Assembly (NCBI GenBank): GCA_902781215.1
Contig: CACZIO010000004.1
Span: 62,001 to 126,000 of the forward strand
Origin: an uncultured Lachnospiraceae bacterium
GTDB lineage: Bacteria > Bacillota > Clostridia > Lachnospirales > Lachnospiraceae
Direction: 5' to 3'
Length of the DNA: 64,000 nucleotides
Shown here: in pieces, positions 8,664-17,590 of the stretch
How positions within the stretch are numbered: position 1 is the stretch's first letter
Layout of the letters: every line of letters starts with the position of its first letter
Position numbers and translations under genes: made by a program
The notes under the pieces: model-generated
What the model was told of the DNA's origin: nothing
Databases searched by the model: none
What the model saw: only the letters and a program-made list of their open reading frames with translations

Positions 8664-10112
8664 TCAGCCGATGAGCCAGTCGTACATCTCCTGATACTTG
8701 GCCGCGGACTGGGCCCAGGAGAAGTCCGCCTTCATGGCGCGCTCGACCATCTTGTTCCACTCGAGCTTCTTGTCATAGTAGATCTGCTCGGCATAGCGGA
8801 TGGCATGCATCATCTCATGCGCATTGTAATTGGCAAAGGTGAAGCCCGTGCCGGTTCCCTCGTACTCGTTGTAAGGCTGGACGGTATCCTTCAGGCCGCC
8901 GGTCTCGCGAACGATGGGAAGTGTGCCGTAGCGCAGGGACATGAGCTGAGACAGGCCGCAGGGCTCAAACAGCGAAGGCATGAGGAAGGCGTCGGATGCC
9001 GCGTAGATCTTGTGAGACAGCTCATCCGAATAATAGATATTGGCCGAGATCTTGTCGTTGTACTTCCAGTCAAAGTAGCGGAACATGTTCTCGTAGCGCT
9101 CCTCGCCGGTGCCCAGGACGATCATCTGGATGGCATCGAGGGAGAGGATCTCCTCCAGCACATAGGCGATCAGGTCGAAGCCCTTCTGGTCCGTCAGACG
9201 GGAGACGATACCGATCATGAAGCACTTCTCGTCGACCTTGAGGCCCAGCTCCTTCTGCAGGGCAAGTTTGTTCTTGACCTTCATCTTGCGGAAGTTGTCC
9301 ACCGTGTAAGGCTGCGGGATCATTTTGTCGTTGTCCGGCGAGAAATCGGTGTAGTCGATGCCGTTGATGATACCGCGCAGGTCGTGGCTTCTGGCATTCA
9401 TCAGTCCGTCCAGGCCCTCGCCATAGAACTGGGTCTTGATCTCCTCGGCGTAGGTCGGGGAGACAGTCGTGATGGCATCCGCATAGACCAGGCCACCCTT
9501 AAGGAGGTTGGCATCCTTGTAGGCCTCGAGCTTGTCGGGTGTGAAATAGTAGCCGGAAAGTCCGGTGATGTCCTCCACATCGCGCACGTTCCACTTGCCC
9601 TGGAACTTGAGGTTGTGGATGGTCATGACCGATTTGATGCCCTGGTAGAACTCACCGCCGGCGAATCTCTCCTTCAGATATACGGGGACGAGACCGGTCT
9701 GCCAGTCGTGGCAGTGGATCAGGTCGGGACGGAAATCGATGGTGGGAAGTGCGGACAGGGCCGCCTTGGAGAAGAAGGCAAAACGCGTGATCTCAAACAG
9801 CGGATCGTCCGTGTAGGGCTTGTCACTGGTAAAGAATCCCTCGTTGTCGATAAAGTAGAACTTGATGCCGTCCACTTCTGCCTGCAGAACGCCCACATAC
9901 TCGCTTCTCCAGTGGAAGTCCATGTAGAAGTGTGTGACATATTCCATTTTATCCTTCATCTCCTGCTTCATACAGGAATACTTGGGCATAATGACCCTGA
10001 CATCGTAATATTCCTTGTCGAGTTCCTTGGGGAGCGAACCGACAACGTCTGCCAAACCACCGGTTTTGATAAAAGGAACGCCTTCAGATGCCACGAAAAG
10101 AATCTTCTTCAT
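8664..10112 (-). CDS. glgA: Glycogen synthase (GT5 family)
   Basis: Transfers glucose from ADP-glucose to the growing alpha-1,4-glucan. The N-terminus MKKILFVASEGVPFIKTGGLADV carries the KTGGL motif that binds the sugar nucleotide. The C-terminal half has the GT-B block SLFEPCGLSQLMSLRYG. I start it at 10112, where AACAGGGGGTCATTTAAT precedes the ATG, giving 482 residues, normal for GlgA. No other glg gene is adjacent, so it appears monocistronic, with a terminator at 8451-8490. It is the last clearly housekeeping gene before the accessory region. Confidence 0.95.
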   Translation of the reverse strand: MKKILFVASEGVPFIKTGGLADVVGSLPKELDKEYYDVRVIMPKYSCMKQEMKDKMEYVTHFYMDFHWRSEYVGVLQAEVDGIKFYFIDNEGFFTSDKPYTDDPLFEITRFAFFSKAALSALPTIDFRPDLIHCHDWQTGLVPVYLKERFAGGEFYQGIKSVMTIHNLKFQGKWNVRDVEDITGLSGYYFTPDKLEAYKDANLLKGGLVYADAITTVSPTYAEEIKTQFYGEGLDGLMNARSHDLRGIINGIDYTDFSPDNDKMIPQPYTVDNFRKMKVKNKLALQKELGLKVDEKCFMIGIVSRLTDQKGFDLIAYVLEEILSLDAIQMIVLGTGEERYENMFRYFDWKYNDKISANIYYSDELSHKIYAASDAFLMPSLFEPCGLSQLMSLRYGTLPIVRETGGLKDTVQPYNEYEGTGTGFTFANYNAHEMMHAIRYAEQIYYDKKLEWNKMVERAMKADFSWAQSAAKYQEMYDWLIG

Positions 10113-10201
10113 ATTAAATGACCCCCTGTTACAGAAAATGAGACTTGGGTGTACAGGCTGCTTATGAGATAATTGTGCTTTTTTCACAACAATTCTACTC
10201 C

Positions 10202-10231
10202 ATTATACCCTATTCTGCGCACTTTTGTTGA
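10202..10231 (-). promoter_or_regulatory. Probable glgA promoter
   Basis: A perfect TATAAT (10202-10207, minus strand) lies about 90 bases before the glgA ATG. An 18-base spacer leads to a weak -35 (TCAACA, 10226-10231). Confidence 0.45.
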
Positions 10232-10333
10232 GTCTTTTTATAAAAAAGTAGGATATTTCAACCAGCCTTCTAAATCCTGTTCAGTCTTTTCCAGTATTTT
10301 CTACTGCTCAGCAGATACTCCCTCGTGATCACC

Positions 10334-12613
10334 TTATCGTTTTACCGTTGTTCCATCCTTACTTTTCAGTCTCTTCACAATACTGTTATCAGGTGATACC
10401 GAACATCCCCGAATGTCCAGATAGGACAGGGCAGGGAGGCTCTCGAGAACTCGCATGTCATCATCCCTGATTTGTTCACATCCTGATAGGCAGAGAGTTT
10501 TCAAATACTCTTTTTCTGCAGCCGGAGAGAGGTCATCTATTGGATTATTGTTCATACTCAGATATTCCAGATCATACATCTCTCTCACCGGTCCGATCTC
10601 TGATATACGGTTATCGCTCAAATACAGCTCCTTCATGCTCGTAAGGCCCGCCATTGGCGTGATATCATAGACGATATTTTCACGAATATCCAGCATTTCC
10701 AGATTTTTCAGTCCGGCGACAGCTGAGATATTAGAGATTACGTTGTGGCATAAATCCAGTTTCCTCAATTCATTCAGATCTGTAACCGGCGAAATATCTT
10801 CTATGTAGTTATTTTCCAGATGCAACACCTGAAGACCTGTCAAAGATGATACCGGAGATATATCTGTTATCTTGTTATTATCCAGTTCAATCTCTCTTAA
10901 TTCAGTAAACGCCTCCAGCCCAGTCAGATTAGAGATAAGTTCTTCATCACTTTTGCCCTTACCCGACAGTTTTAAAATATCTGCCTCTTGTGCCTCCCTT
11001 TTTGTAATCTTGTGATCCGTCGGATACTGGAGATCTTTTTTTACTGCCGCTTCCAGGGCAGGGTCTGTGAACTGCACCGGTCTGTCCATTTCATCCATTA
11101 CTTCAACGCTTCCGGATGCAACCAGCGGTGGGCTCCCGGATGGACCGCCGGTTTCTTCCACCTTATTTCCTGTTTCATGGTCTTTATCGGACGAATCCTC
11201 GTTCCAGTCTTCCCCTTCTGAATCATCAGCCGGACTCTCCTGTATTGGTTCCGGATTCTGATGTGATGCTGAAGCTGATTTGCCTCCCCTCTCTTCCTTT
11301 TTATCATCTTTCATCACGGATTTCGCAGTATCAGTCTCCGCGGGGTCCTGTATTTGCTGAGGAGTTTCTATCACCTCTGCGCTCTTCACTTCATGATCTT
11401 TTGATTCAGCGAAAAGAGTCCATGCGCCAAAGAGCAGCAACAGGGCTGATGCACCGAGGAGAATCCCTGCAATCATCCTCTTTTGAGCAGAATCTGCCCC
11501 CTTGTAGCTGCCGGGAGAACGTCTTGATTGAAAAACATTGTCTGTTTTTCGTTCCACATTTTTCCCAAAGGGATTTATGTGCCGTCCACTGTCTCCTGAC
11601 CACTTCTGTCTGTATTGATCCGGACTGGTCTTTACCGCTGCAGCCGCCGCCCGCAGAGCCTGCTGAAACTGCGCTGCGGTTTGAAATCTTGCAGAAGGAT
11701 CCGGCGCCAACGCTGTTGCAATGACATGCTTTAGTTCTGCACTCCCCCATGCCGGAGCCGGTACAGGTTCTCCCATCAGCCTTCTGCGCTGTGCTGCGTC
11801 TCTGATTTCCGGTGAAAGCCCTGTTGTGGCATCAAGAAACGGATCTTTCCCGCCGTTGAGGATTCGATAAAGGACTAATCCCAGCGAGTAAATATCTGAT
11901 CTGACATCTGTCCCCCGCATGGCGTATGTTTCAGGAGCCATAAAGGCCAGCGTCCCTTTAAAGGACATGACGCTTCCCGCCGCAGGCTGCGGTCTGGAGA
12001 TTCCAAAATCTCCAAGTTTAAAGAATCCATGTTCATTGACAAAAATATTCTGCGGTTTTATGTCTCTATGAATAATACCTGCCTGATGACAAATGATAAG
12101 TGCCTGACAGATATCAACTCCCAGGCGTATAACATCACTCTCAAAAAAAGAATGTCTGTTCATATAATCCGGCAGCGTCTCCAGAAGTTCCATCCGGATC
12201 AGGATATCCCATCCTATTTCATTCGGATGTTTTCTGATCATATAGTCCTCATACGACACGATGTTTGAATTTCCGACAAACCGCTGCATCAATCCGATTT
12301 CTGTGCGTATTTCTTCCACATGATGAGCCAAATACTCCTCTGTCCCACGATCTCCCAGCCCATCCATTCTCAGCTGATCCAATTCCGCCGGACTTTCAGG
12401 AATCCGGATCAGCTTCATAGCTGCTTTTTCCAGCCAGCTGCCATTACGCCGATGAATTTCATAAACTTTTCCATAGCTTCCGCGTCCAATCGTCCTGGCG
12501 ATGGTCCAGCCCGGCCATATCTGCGGAACATCATCCTGACCCGCCGGCTCTGTATGATAATTCAAGCCATTATAAACAATTCTGGAATTACTGTTTCTGT
12601 CAAAATCGGTCAT
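10334..12613 (-). CDS. Membrane Ser/Thr kinase with extracellular leucine-rich repeats
   Basis: Hanks-type kinase domain comes first: IWPGW, glycine loop IGRGSYGKVYEI, lysine in AAMKLIRI, catalytic HRDIKPQNIF, DFG and MAPETYAM. After a linker a single TM segment (IAGILLGASALLLLFGAW) leads to an acidic Ser/Glu-rich stalk. Roughly seven LRR units of the LxxLxxLxLxxNxIxDISP type follow, the kind seen in internalin-like proteins. I prefer the ATG at 12613 (AGGATCC upstream); a TTG at 12676 and an ATG at 12634 are alternatives. This suggests a receptor kinase with the LRR outside the cell. Ligand unknown. It has its own promoter and lies downstream of the lipase cassette. Confidence 0.9.
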   Translation of the reverse strand: MTDFDRNSNSRIVYNGLNYHTEPAGQDDVPQIWPGWTIARTIGRGSYGKVYEIHRRNGSWLEKAAMKLIRIPESPAELDQLRMDGLGDRGTEEYLAHHVEEIRTEIGLMQRFVGNSNIVSYEDYMIRKHPNEIGWDILIRMELLETLPDYMNRHSFFESDVIRLGVDICQALIICHQAGIIHRDIKPQNIFVNEHGFFKLGDFGISRPQPAAGSVMSFKGTLAFMAPETYAMRGTDVRSDIYSLGLVLYRILNGGKDPFLDATTGLSPEIRDAAQRRRLMGEPVPAPAWGSAELKHVIATALAPDPSARFQTAAQFQQALRAAAAAVKTSPDQYRQKWSGDSGRHINPFGKNVERKTDNVFQSRRSPGSYKGADSAQKRMIAGILLGASALLLLFGAWTLFAESKDHEVKSAEVIETPQQIQDPAETDTAKSVMKDDKKEERGGKSASASHQNPEPIQESPADDSEGEDWNEDSSDKDHETGNKVEETGGPSGSPPLVASGSVEVMDEMDRPVQFTDPALEAAVKKDLQYPTDHKITKREAQEADILKLSGKGKSDEELISNLTGLEAFTELREIELDNNKITDISPVSSLTGLQVLHLENNYIEDISPVTDLNELRKLDLCHNVISNISAVAGLKNLEMLDIRENIVYDITPMAGLTSMKELYLSDNRISEIGPVREMYDLEYLSMNNNPIDDLSPAAEKEYLKTLCLSGCEQIRDDDMRVLESLPALSYLDIRGCSVSPDNSIVKRLKSKDGTTVKR

Positions 12614-12748
12614 TTCTGGATCCTGTCTAATCATGCGTTTTCTTTGAAGTACATTCACAATTGACTGCTCCGTCAACTGTCTTATTAGTCACAGATTTCT
12701 ATCAGTCAACGTTTCGATTATTAGCACTATGTTACAACGTCATTTCTT

Positions 12749-12776
12749 ATTATATTCTGCTGCAATATAATTTCAA
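12749..12776 (-). promoter_or_regulatory. Sigma-A promoter of the LRR kinase
   Basis: Minus strand TTGAAA (12771-12776), 16 bases, TATAAT (12749-12754), about 135 bases before the preferred kinase start. It lies just after the terminator of the lipase cassette. Confidence 0.6.
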
Positions 12777-12800
12777 TTGTCAAATCAGAAGCACGAATGT

Positions 12801-12835
12801 AAAAAAGAGTCTGAAATCACATATATGATTCAGAC
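12801..12835 (-). terminator. Intrinsic terminator after the lipase gene
   Basis: Minus strand GTCTGAATCA, loop, TGATTTCAGAC, TC and six T residues. The stem has one bulged base. It ends the WXG100-lipoprotein-lipase cassette 40 bases past the lipase stop. Confidence 0.8.
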
Positions 12836-12874
12836 CCCTTACCTCATTCACCATATTACATTGCCCGGCGGCAG

Positions 12875-14281
12875 TCATGAGAACCTTCCGACCACACCGT
12901 TTTCCGCACTTTCAAACAACTGTGCAGCTGTCCTTCCCGCCCCGGCACATTTTCCAGCTTTTTTTGCTTCACTCTCTACTGATGCAGCAATCGCATATAG
13001 TTTGAGCCGGTAATAGTTGCCTGAAACTGAATCGTACGGAAGCGCAGAAGCAATTCTCTTCACTTCCTCCTGAATCTGTCGGAGCTGTGAACCGGCATGG
13101 TCCAGTTCCTGCGCGCAGGCACGTACCGCAACTGTATCTACTTCGTAAGTTCCACTGACTTTCGACTGCATATAACGTCTCCGAAGATCCTGTGCCAGTC
13201 TGGTGAATTCCTCCTCAAAATAACCCGCAAAATCATCGGCAAAGTCTTGAATGGTACTGATTGTCACGCGTACCACAGATGCATAATGATTAACTCTCTC
13301 GATCGCATAGATCAAGGGTCCGACAAGAGGAATTGCGAGCGGCAGATAACGCGCACCGGACTGATTTTCAATCACCCTGGAAAGTGGATCAAATGTCCTG
13401 AAATACAGATCCGCTTCTTCATAAGGAATCTCCCTGACATCACCACCATAAAAATGAACATTCATGGGGCTGTGACGGAAAAGTCTCCATTTCTCCAGTC
13501 CGAACATTTTCTCATTTCTGGCAGCCTCATCAGCCGGTTCTCCCTCTGATTCTATACAAATTGTATGGGAGCCCGGGACTGGATTCAACAGGGAAGAGAC
13601 AAAACTCCACCTGTAATGATCGAGTCTGTCTGACACCGCCCGGATATCACCGTTGGCTGTATGAAAGCGAATATATTCATCAGAAAATCCCGGACCGTCC
13701 CAGTTCGTTGCCCTGTTGAGTTTGTCCCGGAAGCTCCGGGGTGCTGTAATTGCTGCATGTTCGGCGAGATTTCCTCCAAGAGAATGACCGGATGTACTCA
13801 CCGAGCTGTAGCGGTCTCCATATAAACGCTCAAATTCCCGGACGTATTCCTCCGCATCTCTCTGCTGTCGGGTCTGATAGCTGTTCAGCAAGCCGACATC
13901 CGCCAATCCCCAGTCAAGAATTCCCTGACGCGTATCATCCCAGGTTTCGCTTCCACGAAATCCCAGAATTGCGTCCCCGTAGCCGGTATCTATTGTAACA
14001 GCATAGAAGCCGGACTCTGTGTTGCGGTTACAATGCTGGACGATACGCCAGTCTCCGCAATAATCCAGATTGTTTTCTTCCATCATCCGGCGTATGTTCT
14101 GTACAGTCTCCAGCTGCGAACGCTGCAGCGGAGCAAGGTTGTCCCGTCCTGAATATCTCTGCTCGATCATGTCCAGGATCTCTCCGACTGAATTGTATCC
14201 CCCGTCCGTAAACTGATCTACATTCAGATATGCAATCTGCGTAGCCAGGAGCATTTCAGCATCTGTATGTGTTCTGCTCAT
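12875..14281 (-). CDS. Putative type VII-secreted lipase effector (Mbeg1-like/DUF2974) with C-terminal helical domain
   Basis: A 468-residue protein with no signal peptide. The N-terminal ~350 residues are an alpha/beta-hydrolase of the Mbeg1-like (DUF2974) type: AILGFRGSETWDD, nucleophile elbow SGHSLGGN with Ser167, then NWDGPGF. The last ~100 residues are predicted helical, without the lipase fold: TVAVRACAQELDHAGSQLRQ and on. They look like a WXG100/LXG-type helical hairpin. This order is the reverse of LXG toxins and matches the staphylococcal type VII lipase TslA (established family knowledge). Three WXG100-like genes and a lipoprotein gene lie immediately upstream. Secretion and toxicity are inference; the hydrolase call is firm. 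Confidence 0.8.
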   Translation of the reverse strand: MSRTHTDAEMLLATQIAYLNVDQFTDGGYNSVGEILDMIEQRYSGRDNLAPLQRSQLETVQNIRRMMEENNLDYCGDWRIVQHCNRNTESGFYAVTIDTGYGDAILGFRGSETWDDTRQGILDWGLADVGLLNSYQTRQQRDAEEYVREFERLYGDRYSSVSTSGHSLGGNLAEHAAITAPRSFRDKLNRATNWDGPGFSDEYIRFHTANGDIRAVSDRLDHYRWSFVSSLLNPVPGSHTICIESEGEPADEAARNEKMFGLEKWRLFRHSPMNVHFYGGDVREIPYEEADLYFRTFDPLSRVIENQSGARYLPLAIPLVGPLIYAIERVNHYASVVRVTISTIQDFADDFAGYFEEEFTRLAQDLRRRYMQSKVSGTYEVDTVAVRACAQELDHAGSQLRQIQEEVKRIASALPYDSVSGNYYRLKLYAIAASVESEAKKAGKCAGAGRTAAQLFESAENGVVGRFS

Positions 14282-14323
14282 TTTTTCCTCCGCCTCTACA
14301 TGGGTTCAGACCTGCCGTCTGCG

Positions 14324-15097
14324 TCATTTCATAAATCTGCTGACCCCACTCAGAAAAGCCTCCTCAGTGATATCCAGCTTTCCATCCTCATACTTGATCC
14401 CCATCACATGACAATCCCGACCTATTTCCGCATATGACTCCTCAAGAGACGCATGGGACTCAACATATTCTCGTGCCTTCTCCATTGTCTGATCGTCGGC
14501 AAAGTAGATCTCCAGAGAGCCCCTGGCCTGATCCATTCCTTTGAACATGTCACTGATATTCAGCCAGATACTTTCCGGGCTCTCTCCTTCCGGGTCCATG
14601 TAAAGATAGACCGTAAAGAAATTTGTGCTCTCGGTAGCCAGATATTCCTCCAGCGACAGTTCAGGATCTGTCGAAACAGAATCAGGAAACATCGACTGCA
14701 CATGAACATAATATGGTTTTAATAAATGACCGAGATTCAGCTCTATACGGGAAGCAATAAGGTTTGTACCTCGCTTCATCACATACCCGTCCATGAATGA
14801 TCCGTCGTTCACATCCATATTCAGAGAAAACGGCAGGTCAGGATAAGCAGCTGAATAGGCTTCCGCTGTAAAATAATCCTCCAGGACCCCCTGGCCATAA
14901 ACATGGGTGACTACAAATTCTTCACCATATTTCGCCGTCAATGCTTCCCTGACTTTTTCTTCCCTTTCAGTCGTCTTTCCACAGCCATCCATCAGCATTC
15001 CCGCCATACTCATAATCAACACCCCTGTTAAAATATGAAAAAAACACCTTCCACGCTTATTGTCTGTATTCCGATCTCTCTTCCAAGGTCCGTCCAT
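14324..15097 (-). CDS. Putative lipoprotein, candidate immunity protein for the lipase
   Basis: A 257-residue protein with a basic N-terminus, a hydrophobic segment (FFHILTGVLIMSMAGMLM) and DGC-GKT, an imperfect lipobox. The remaining ~210 residues are acidic and match no family I recognise. I place the start at 15097 (GGAGCGGAGAAAAAGC upstream); an ATG seven codons earlier has no ribosome site. It lies 42 bases upstream of the lipase gene. In the staphylococcal TslA system the immunity proteins are surface lipoproteins, so an immunity role is plausible (inference). Confidence 0.65.
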   Translation of the reverse strand: MDGPWKRDRNTDNKRGRCFFHILTGVLIMSMAGMLMDGCGKTTEREEKVREALTAKYGEEFVVTHVYGQGVLEDYFTAEAYSAAYPDLPFSLNMDVNDGSFMDGYVMKRGTNLIASRIELNLGHLLKPYYVHVQSMFPDSVSTDPELSLEEYLATESTNFFTVYLYMDPEGESPESIWLNISDMFKGMDQARGSLEIYFADDQTMEKAREYVESHASLEESYAEIGRDCHVMGIKYEDGKLDITEEAFLSGVSRFMK

Positions 15098-15127
15098 GCT
15101 TTTTCTCCGCTCCTTCATACATCATGA

Positions 15128-15427
15128 TCAGAGGTGCAGAATTGAAAGAGCAAACATTTCCGCATTATACATACGTCTGGCCGCTCCTCTCACGCCCTGA
15201 GCTCCCTGCGACAACTGTGCAGCTCTCCGGCGCACCAGATCCCTCTCCCTTGTCAGTTTTTTCCTGTACTCCCAGGATGCGTCCCCTGTCCACGAGCCTG
15301 ATATCTGCGCAATCTGTGAATCGATTAGATCAGCCGTTCTTTTCAGCTGACCCGCGAGCTCATCCAGAGAAGCAGCCTTCTGCAGCATTGCCTGGTAATT
15401 CATACGGATTGATCTTGCTGTTTTCAT
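15128..15427 (-). CDS. WXG100-like protein, type C of lipase cassette
   Basis: A 99-residue, all-helical protein with the WXG turn SWTGDAS at its centre. It shares with the protein at 28045-28362 an MNYQ start region, a LDxLAxQ motif in helix 1 and the C-terminal YNAEM. Those two genes occupy the same place in their cassettes. Ribosome site AAGGAGAATGAG precedes the ATG. Such proteins act as secreted partners or as chaperones of larger type VII effectors; here it is probably a partner of the lipase. Confidence 0.8.
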   Translation of the reverse strand: MKTARSIRMNYQAMLQKAASLDELAGQLKRTADLIDSQIAQISGSWTGDASWEYRKKLTRERDLVRRRAAQLSQGAQGVRGAARRMYNAEMFALSILHL

Positions 15428-15451
15428 CTCATTCTCCTTGCTGAACTCTTT

Positions 15452-15775
15452 TTAAATAATCACATTGTCAGAGAGACTTCCGCTCTGTTCAACATTCCCA
15501 GACTCTGCTTCTTCATAGATTCCCGCCATCGTCCTCAAGTCACTGGTCTGCTCCCGGAATCTGGCCAGCGCAGTCCGGATCTGATCTTGTTTTCTCTGAT
15601 ATGCTGATACAAACGAATTTCTCCCCTCGCCCTCCCAATACTGATAAGACCGGTCGATTTCCTTTTGAATCTCATCAAATGCCCGCTGCACACGATCGAT
15701 CTGCCGGTCAACATCATCAGAAATCACCCGTATTTGCTCTGTTGAGACCGTAATCATATTTTTTTCCATTTCCAT
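15452..15775 (-). CDS. WXG100-like protein, type B of lipase cassette
   Basis: A 107-residue helical protein with central YWEGEG and C-terminal IYEEAE, which fits the YxxxD/E type VII export motif. It ends SLSDNVII, very like the ends of the proteins at 16509 and 28376 (SLSADVIV, SLPFDVIV). I start it at 15775, where GGAGGAGCCAGTG lies in front of the ATG; another ATG lies five codons upstream. The ITVSTEQ start matches IKVSTEA of its counterpart at 28376. Confidence 0.82.
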   Translation of the reverse strand: MEMEKNMITVSTEQIRVISDDVDRQIDRVQRAFDEIQKEIDRSYQYWEGEGRNSFVSAYQRKQDQIRTALARFREQTSDLRTMAGIYEEAESGNVEQSGSLSDNVII

Positions 15776-15802
15776 CACTGGCTCCTCCATGGCATTTCTC
15801 TT

Positions 15803-16105
15803 TTATATCCACAGGGAATGGACGGCCTTATAGGCTTCGTATTCTGATTTAAAATAATCTTCCCCGCTCCGGGCTAATGCATCCAGGTATTCTGTAAGAA
15901 AGTTGTATACCTCATTCATAAAGGCAACATCCTTCATCACCTGGTTCTGATATGCATTCCGCGCACTTCCCTTCCAGCACCCGTGAAGCATCTGCATTGA
16001 ACTCTCCAATTCCCGGATCTGCTTTGGTATCTCATTCGCCTGCGACTGCAGTCTGCCCACAGCAGACTGTATTTCTTCCGATGATACACGATACTTAGTA
16101 CCCAT
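15803..16105 (-). CDS. WXG100-like protein, type A of lipase cassette
   Basis: A 100-residue helical protein with the turn CWKGSA and a C-terminal DYFKSE (YxxxE). First gene of the lipase cassette, corresponding in position to 28730-29032 in the RHS cassette. The ATG at 16105 has GAGAGGTGCAATAT in front; a GTG three codons earlier abuts the ribosome site and is less likely. Probable partner or chaperone for lipase export. Confidence 0.8.
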   Translation of the reverse strand: MGTKYRVSSEEIQSAVGRLQSQANEIPKQIRELESSMQMLHGCWKGSARNAYQNQVMKDVAFMNEVYNFLTEYLDALARSGEDYFKSEYEAYKAVHSLWI

Positions 16106-16508
16106 ATATTGCACCTCTCAAAGTCAGCAGCTTTTATTAATCAGAATCTACTATATTTATGCCAGAATATGCTTTTTCGCCGACAAGTGACCAGTTTTGG
16201 CGGATGAACAACTTTCCACTGATATATAAGCTCTATTTCTTTCTGATTTTCCATCCGGCCATATATGCAATGTCTTCATTGTCGCAAGTCCTTCGTACAT
16301 CGATATACCGTACCATATATTATTTGTTATGTAAAAAAGCATTTAGTAATGACTCACATAAGGTAAACCGATTCTCTTTCATTTCACCCTGCTCTCTTGT
16401 AATCCCGTCAAAAAGGGAGAGGCCCTTTTCAAAGCCTCTCCCCGCTTTCGTATTATTCAGACCCCCTGCAAACTGTTTTCCGTTCACCTGCCGGATGATT
16501 TTGTCTTG
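16106..16508. other. Intergenic region between two WXG100 groups
   Basis: About 400 bases with a strong terminator at 16410-16442. The rest is AT-rich, as expected for the promoter region of the lipase cassette. I could not pick a convincing -35/-10 pair. A 61-codon reading frame at 16157-16342 (minus) has no ribosome site and no recognisable motif, so I do not call it. Confidence 0.5.
16410..16442 (-). terminator. Intrinsic terminator after the 16.5-kb WXG100 gene
   Basis: Minus strand GGGAGAGGC, ten-base loop, GCCTCTCCC, TTTTT. Perfect 9-bp G/C-rich stem with a good T-run. It separates the 17.3/16.8 kb WXG100 pair from the lipase cassette. Confidence 0.88.
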
Positions 16509-16829
16509 TCAGACGATCACATCTGCGGAAAGAGACTGTGCAACTTCCGCGTTCTGCTGTTCAGCATTGATGTATGCGGTTGCCATTTCCTGGAGGTCAG
16601 TGCTGTGCTCCTGGATCATGCGAAACATCTTATCCATATCATCCTGCAGGCCCTGGAACTTGCCGATATAGGCCGTGGAAGCTTCGCCCTGCCAAGCGCT
16701 GGTCAGTCCCGAGACGATATTCATCATCTGACCGGTGAGATTCTGCAGTGCAGTCGCCTGCCCGCCGAATTCCGATGCTGTGCTGTTGAGTAGATCCGGA
16801 TTAACTTTAATGATTCCTTCTGCTGCCAT
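16509..16829 (-). CDS. WXG100 family protein (EsxA-like)
   Basis: A 106-residue canonical WXG100 protein: helix 1, turn AWQGEA, helix 2, then AYINAE (YxxxE export motif) and the tail SLSADVIV. It starts at the ATG at 16829 behind AGGAGGAAAAGGA, one of the strongest ribosome sites in the region. With 16988-17293 it forms a two-gene unit ended by a strong terminator. That suggests high expression, as for the structural Esx substrates. Its tail resembles those of the type B cassette proteins. Confidence 0.88.
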   Translation of the reverse strand: MAAEGIIKVNPDLLNSTASEFGGQATALQNLTGQMMNIVSGLTSAWQGEASTAYIGKFQGLQDDMDKMFRMIQEHSTDLQEMATAYINAEQQNAEVAQSLSADVIV

Positions 16830-16987
16830 TTCCTTTTCCTCCTGTAATCCTGTATGTAAGGATGGGCTTTTGATCAATTCCTGCGTTTCTGATCAATTCG
16901 TACCTTCAGGCACTTGCCACTCATGATATCCTGTGCGATATTGTAAAGTTCAGAAGCCACTTCTCTGCCTATGAATGTCTGGCCTGA

Positions 16988-17293
16988 TCAGCCGCCATAT
17001 TTCCTGGTGCTGGCGATCTCGACGTTCTTATTCTCTGCCTCCACATATTTCTGTATTGCAGTGCGGAGCGCATTGATGTAAGCGATGATCGCATTGTAGA
17101 AGTTGCGCAGCTGCGTCATGTCACTTGTAAACGCAGTGTGGAAGCCTTTTTTTGCCTCACCTTCCCACATGGATGAGAGAGCGCCCTCTGTTTCCTGCAG
17201 GCTCTTGATCATGCTGTCAAAAGTCTGATTGAGCTGTTCAAGCTCATCCGCCTTGCTCGAAAGCTGACTGACCGATACATTGAATTCTGCCAT
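16988..17293 (-). CDS. WXG100 family protein (EsxA/EsxB-like)
   Basis: A 101-residue WXG100 protein with MWEGEA at the turn and KYVEAE (YxxxE) near the end, finishing KYGG. AAGGAAGGAACACAAA precedes the ATG. The 159-base gap to the next gene carries no hairpin I could see, so the two are probably co-transcribed. Likely a secreted substrate or dimer partner of the 16.5-kb protein. The 297 bases upstream (17294-17590) hold no gene and must contain the promoter, which I could not fix. Confidence 0.88.
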   Translation of the reverse strand: MAEFNVSVSQLSSKADELEQLNQTFDSMIKSLQETEGALSSMWEGEAKKGFHTAFTSDMTQLRNFYNAIIAYINALRTAIQKYVEAENKNVEIASTRKYGG

Positions 17294-17590
17294 TTTGTGT
17301 TCCTTCCTTTCTCTGTTTAAGTCTTATCGTTTCTGTTGTTTCTGCAAAGCTCATCCTGAAGGTCAACCTGTATCTTTCGGATGATCTTTACAACAATTGT
17401 CTTTATATCAGTCCGTATTCAGGTTTCTTCTTTCTCTCTCCTGAACTGATTGTATCTTAACACGACTGCTGTTCTCAGGTGCGGATCTGCGATGAATGAC
17501 CTTTTTCAGCCGACAAACAGCACAAGCTCTATATTCCCGCCTTGATCGCGGCGCGCCGGCATGTACCCGGTCTGTGCCGCAAACGGCCTG

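Noticed and set aside
16157..16342. A 61-codon minus-strand frame between WXG100 genes
   Set aside because: No ribosome site, no recognisable motif, and it lies in what must be the promoter region of the lipase cassette.
16301..16360. A possible third copy of the AAATGCTATACT operator
   Set aside because: Only AAATGCT and TACATAAC-like pieces match; the ATACT/AGTAT half-sites are missing.
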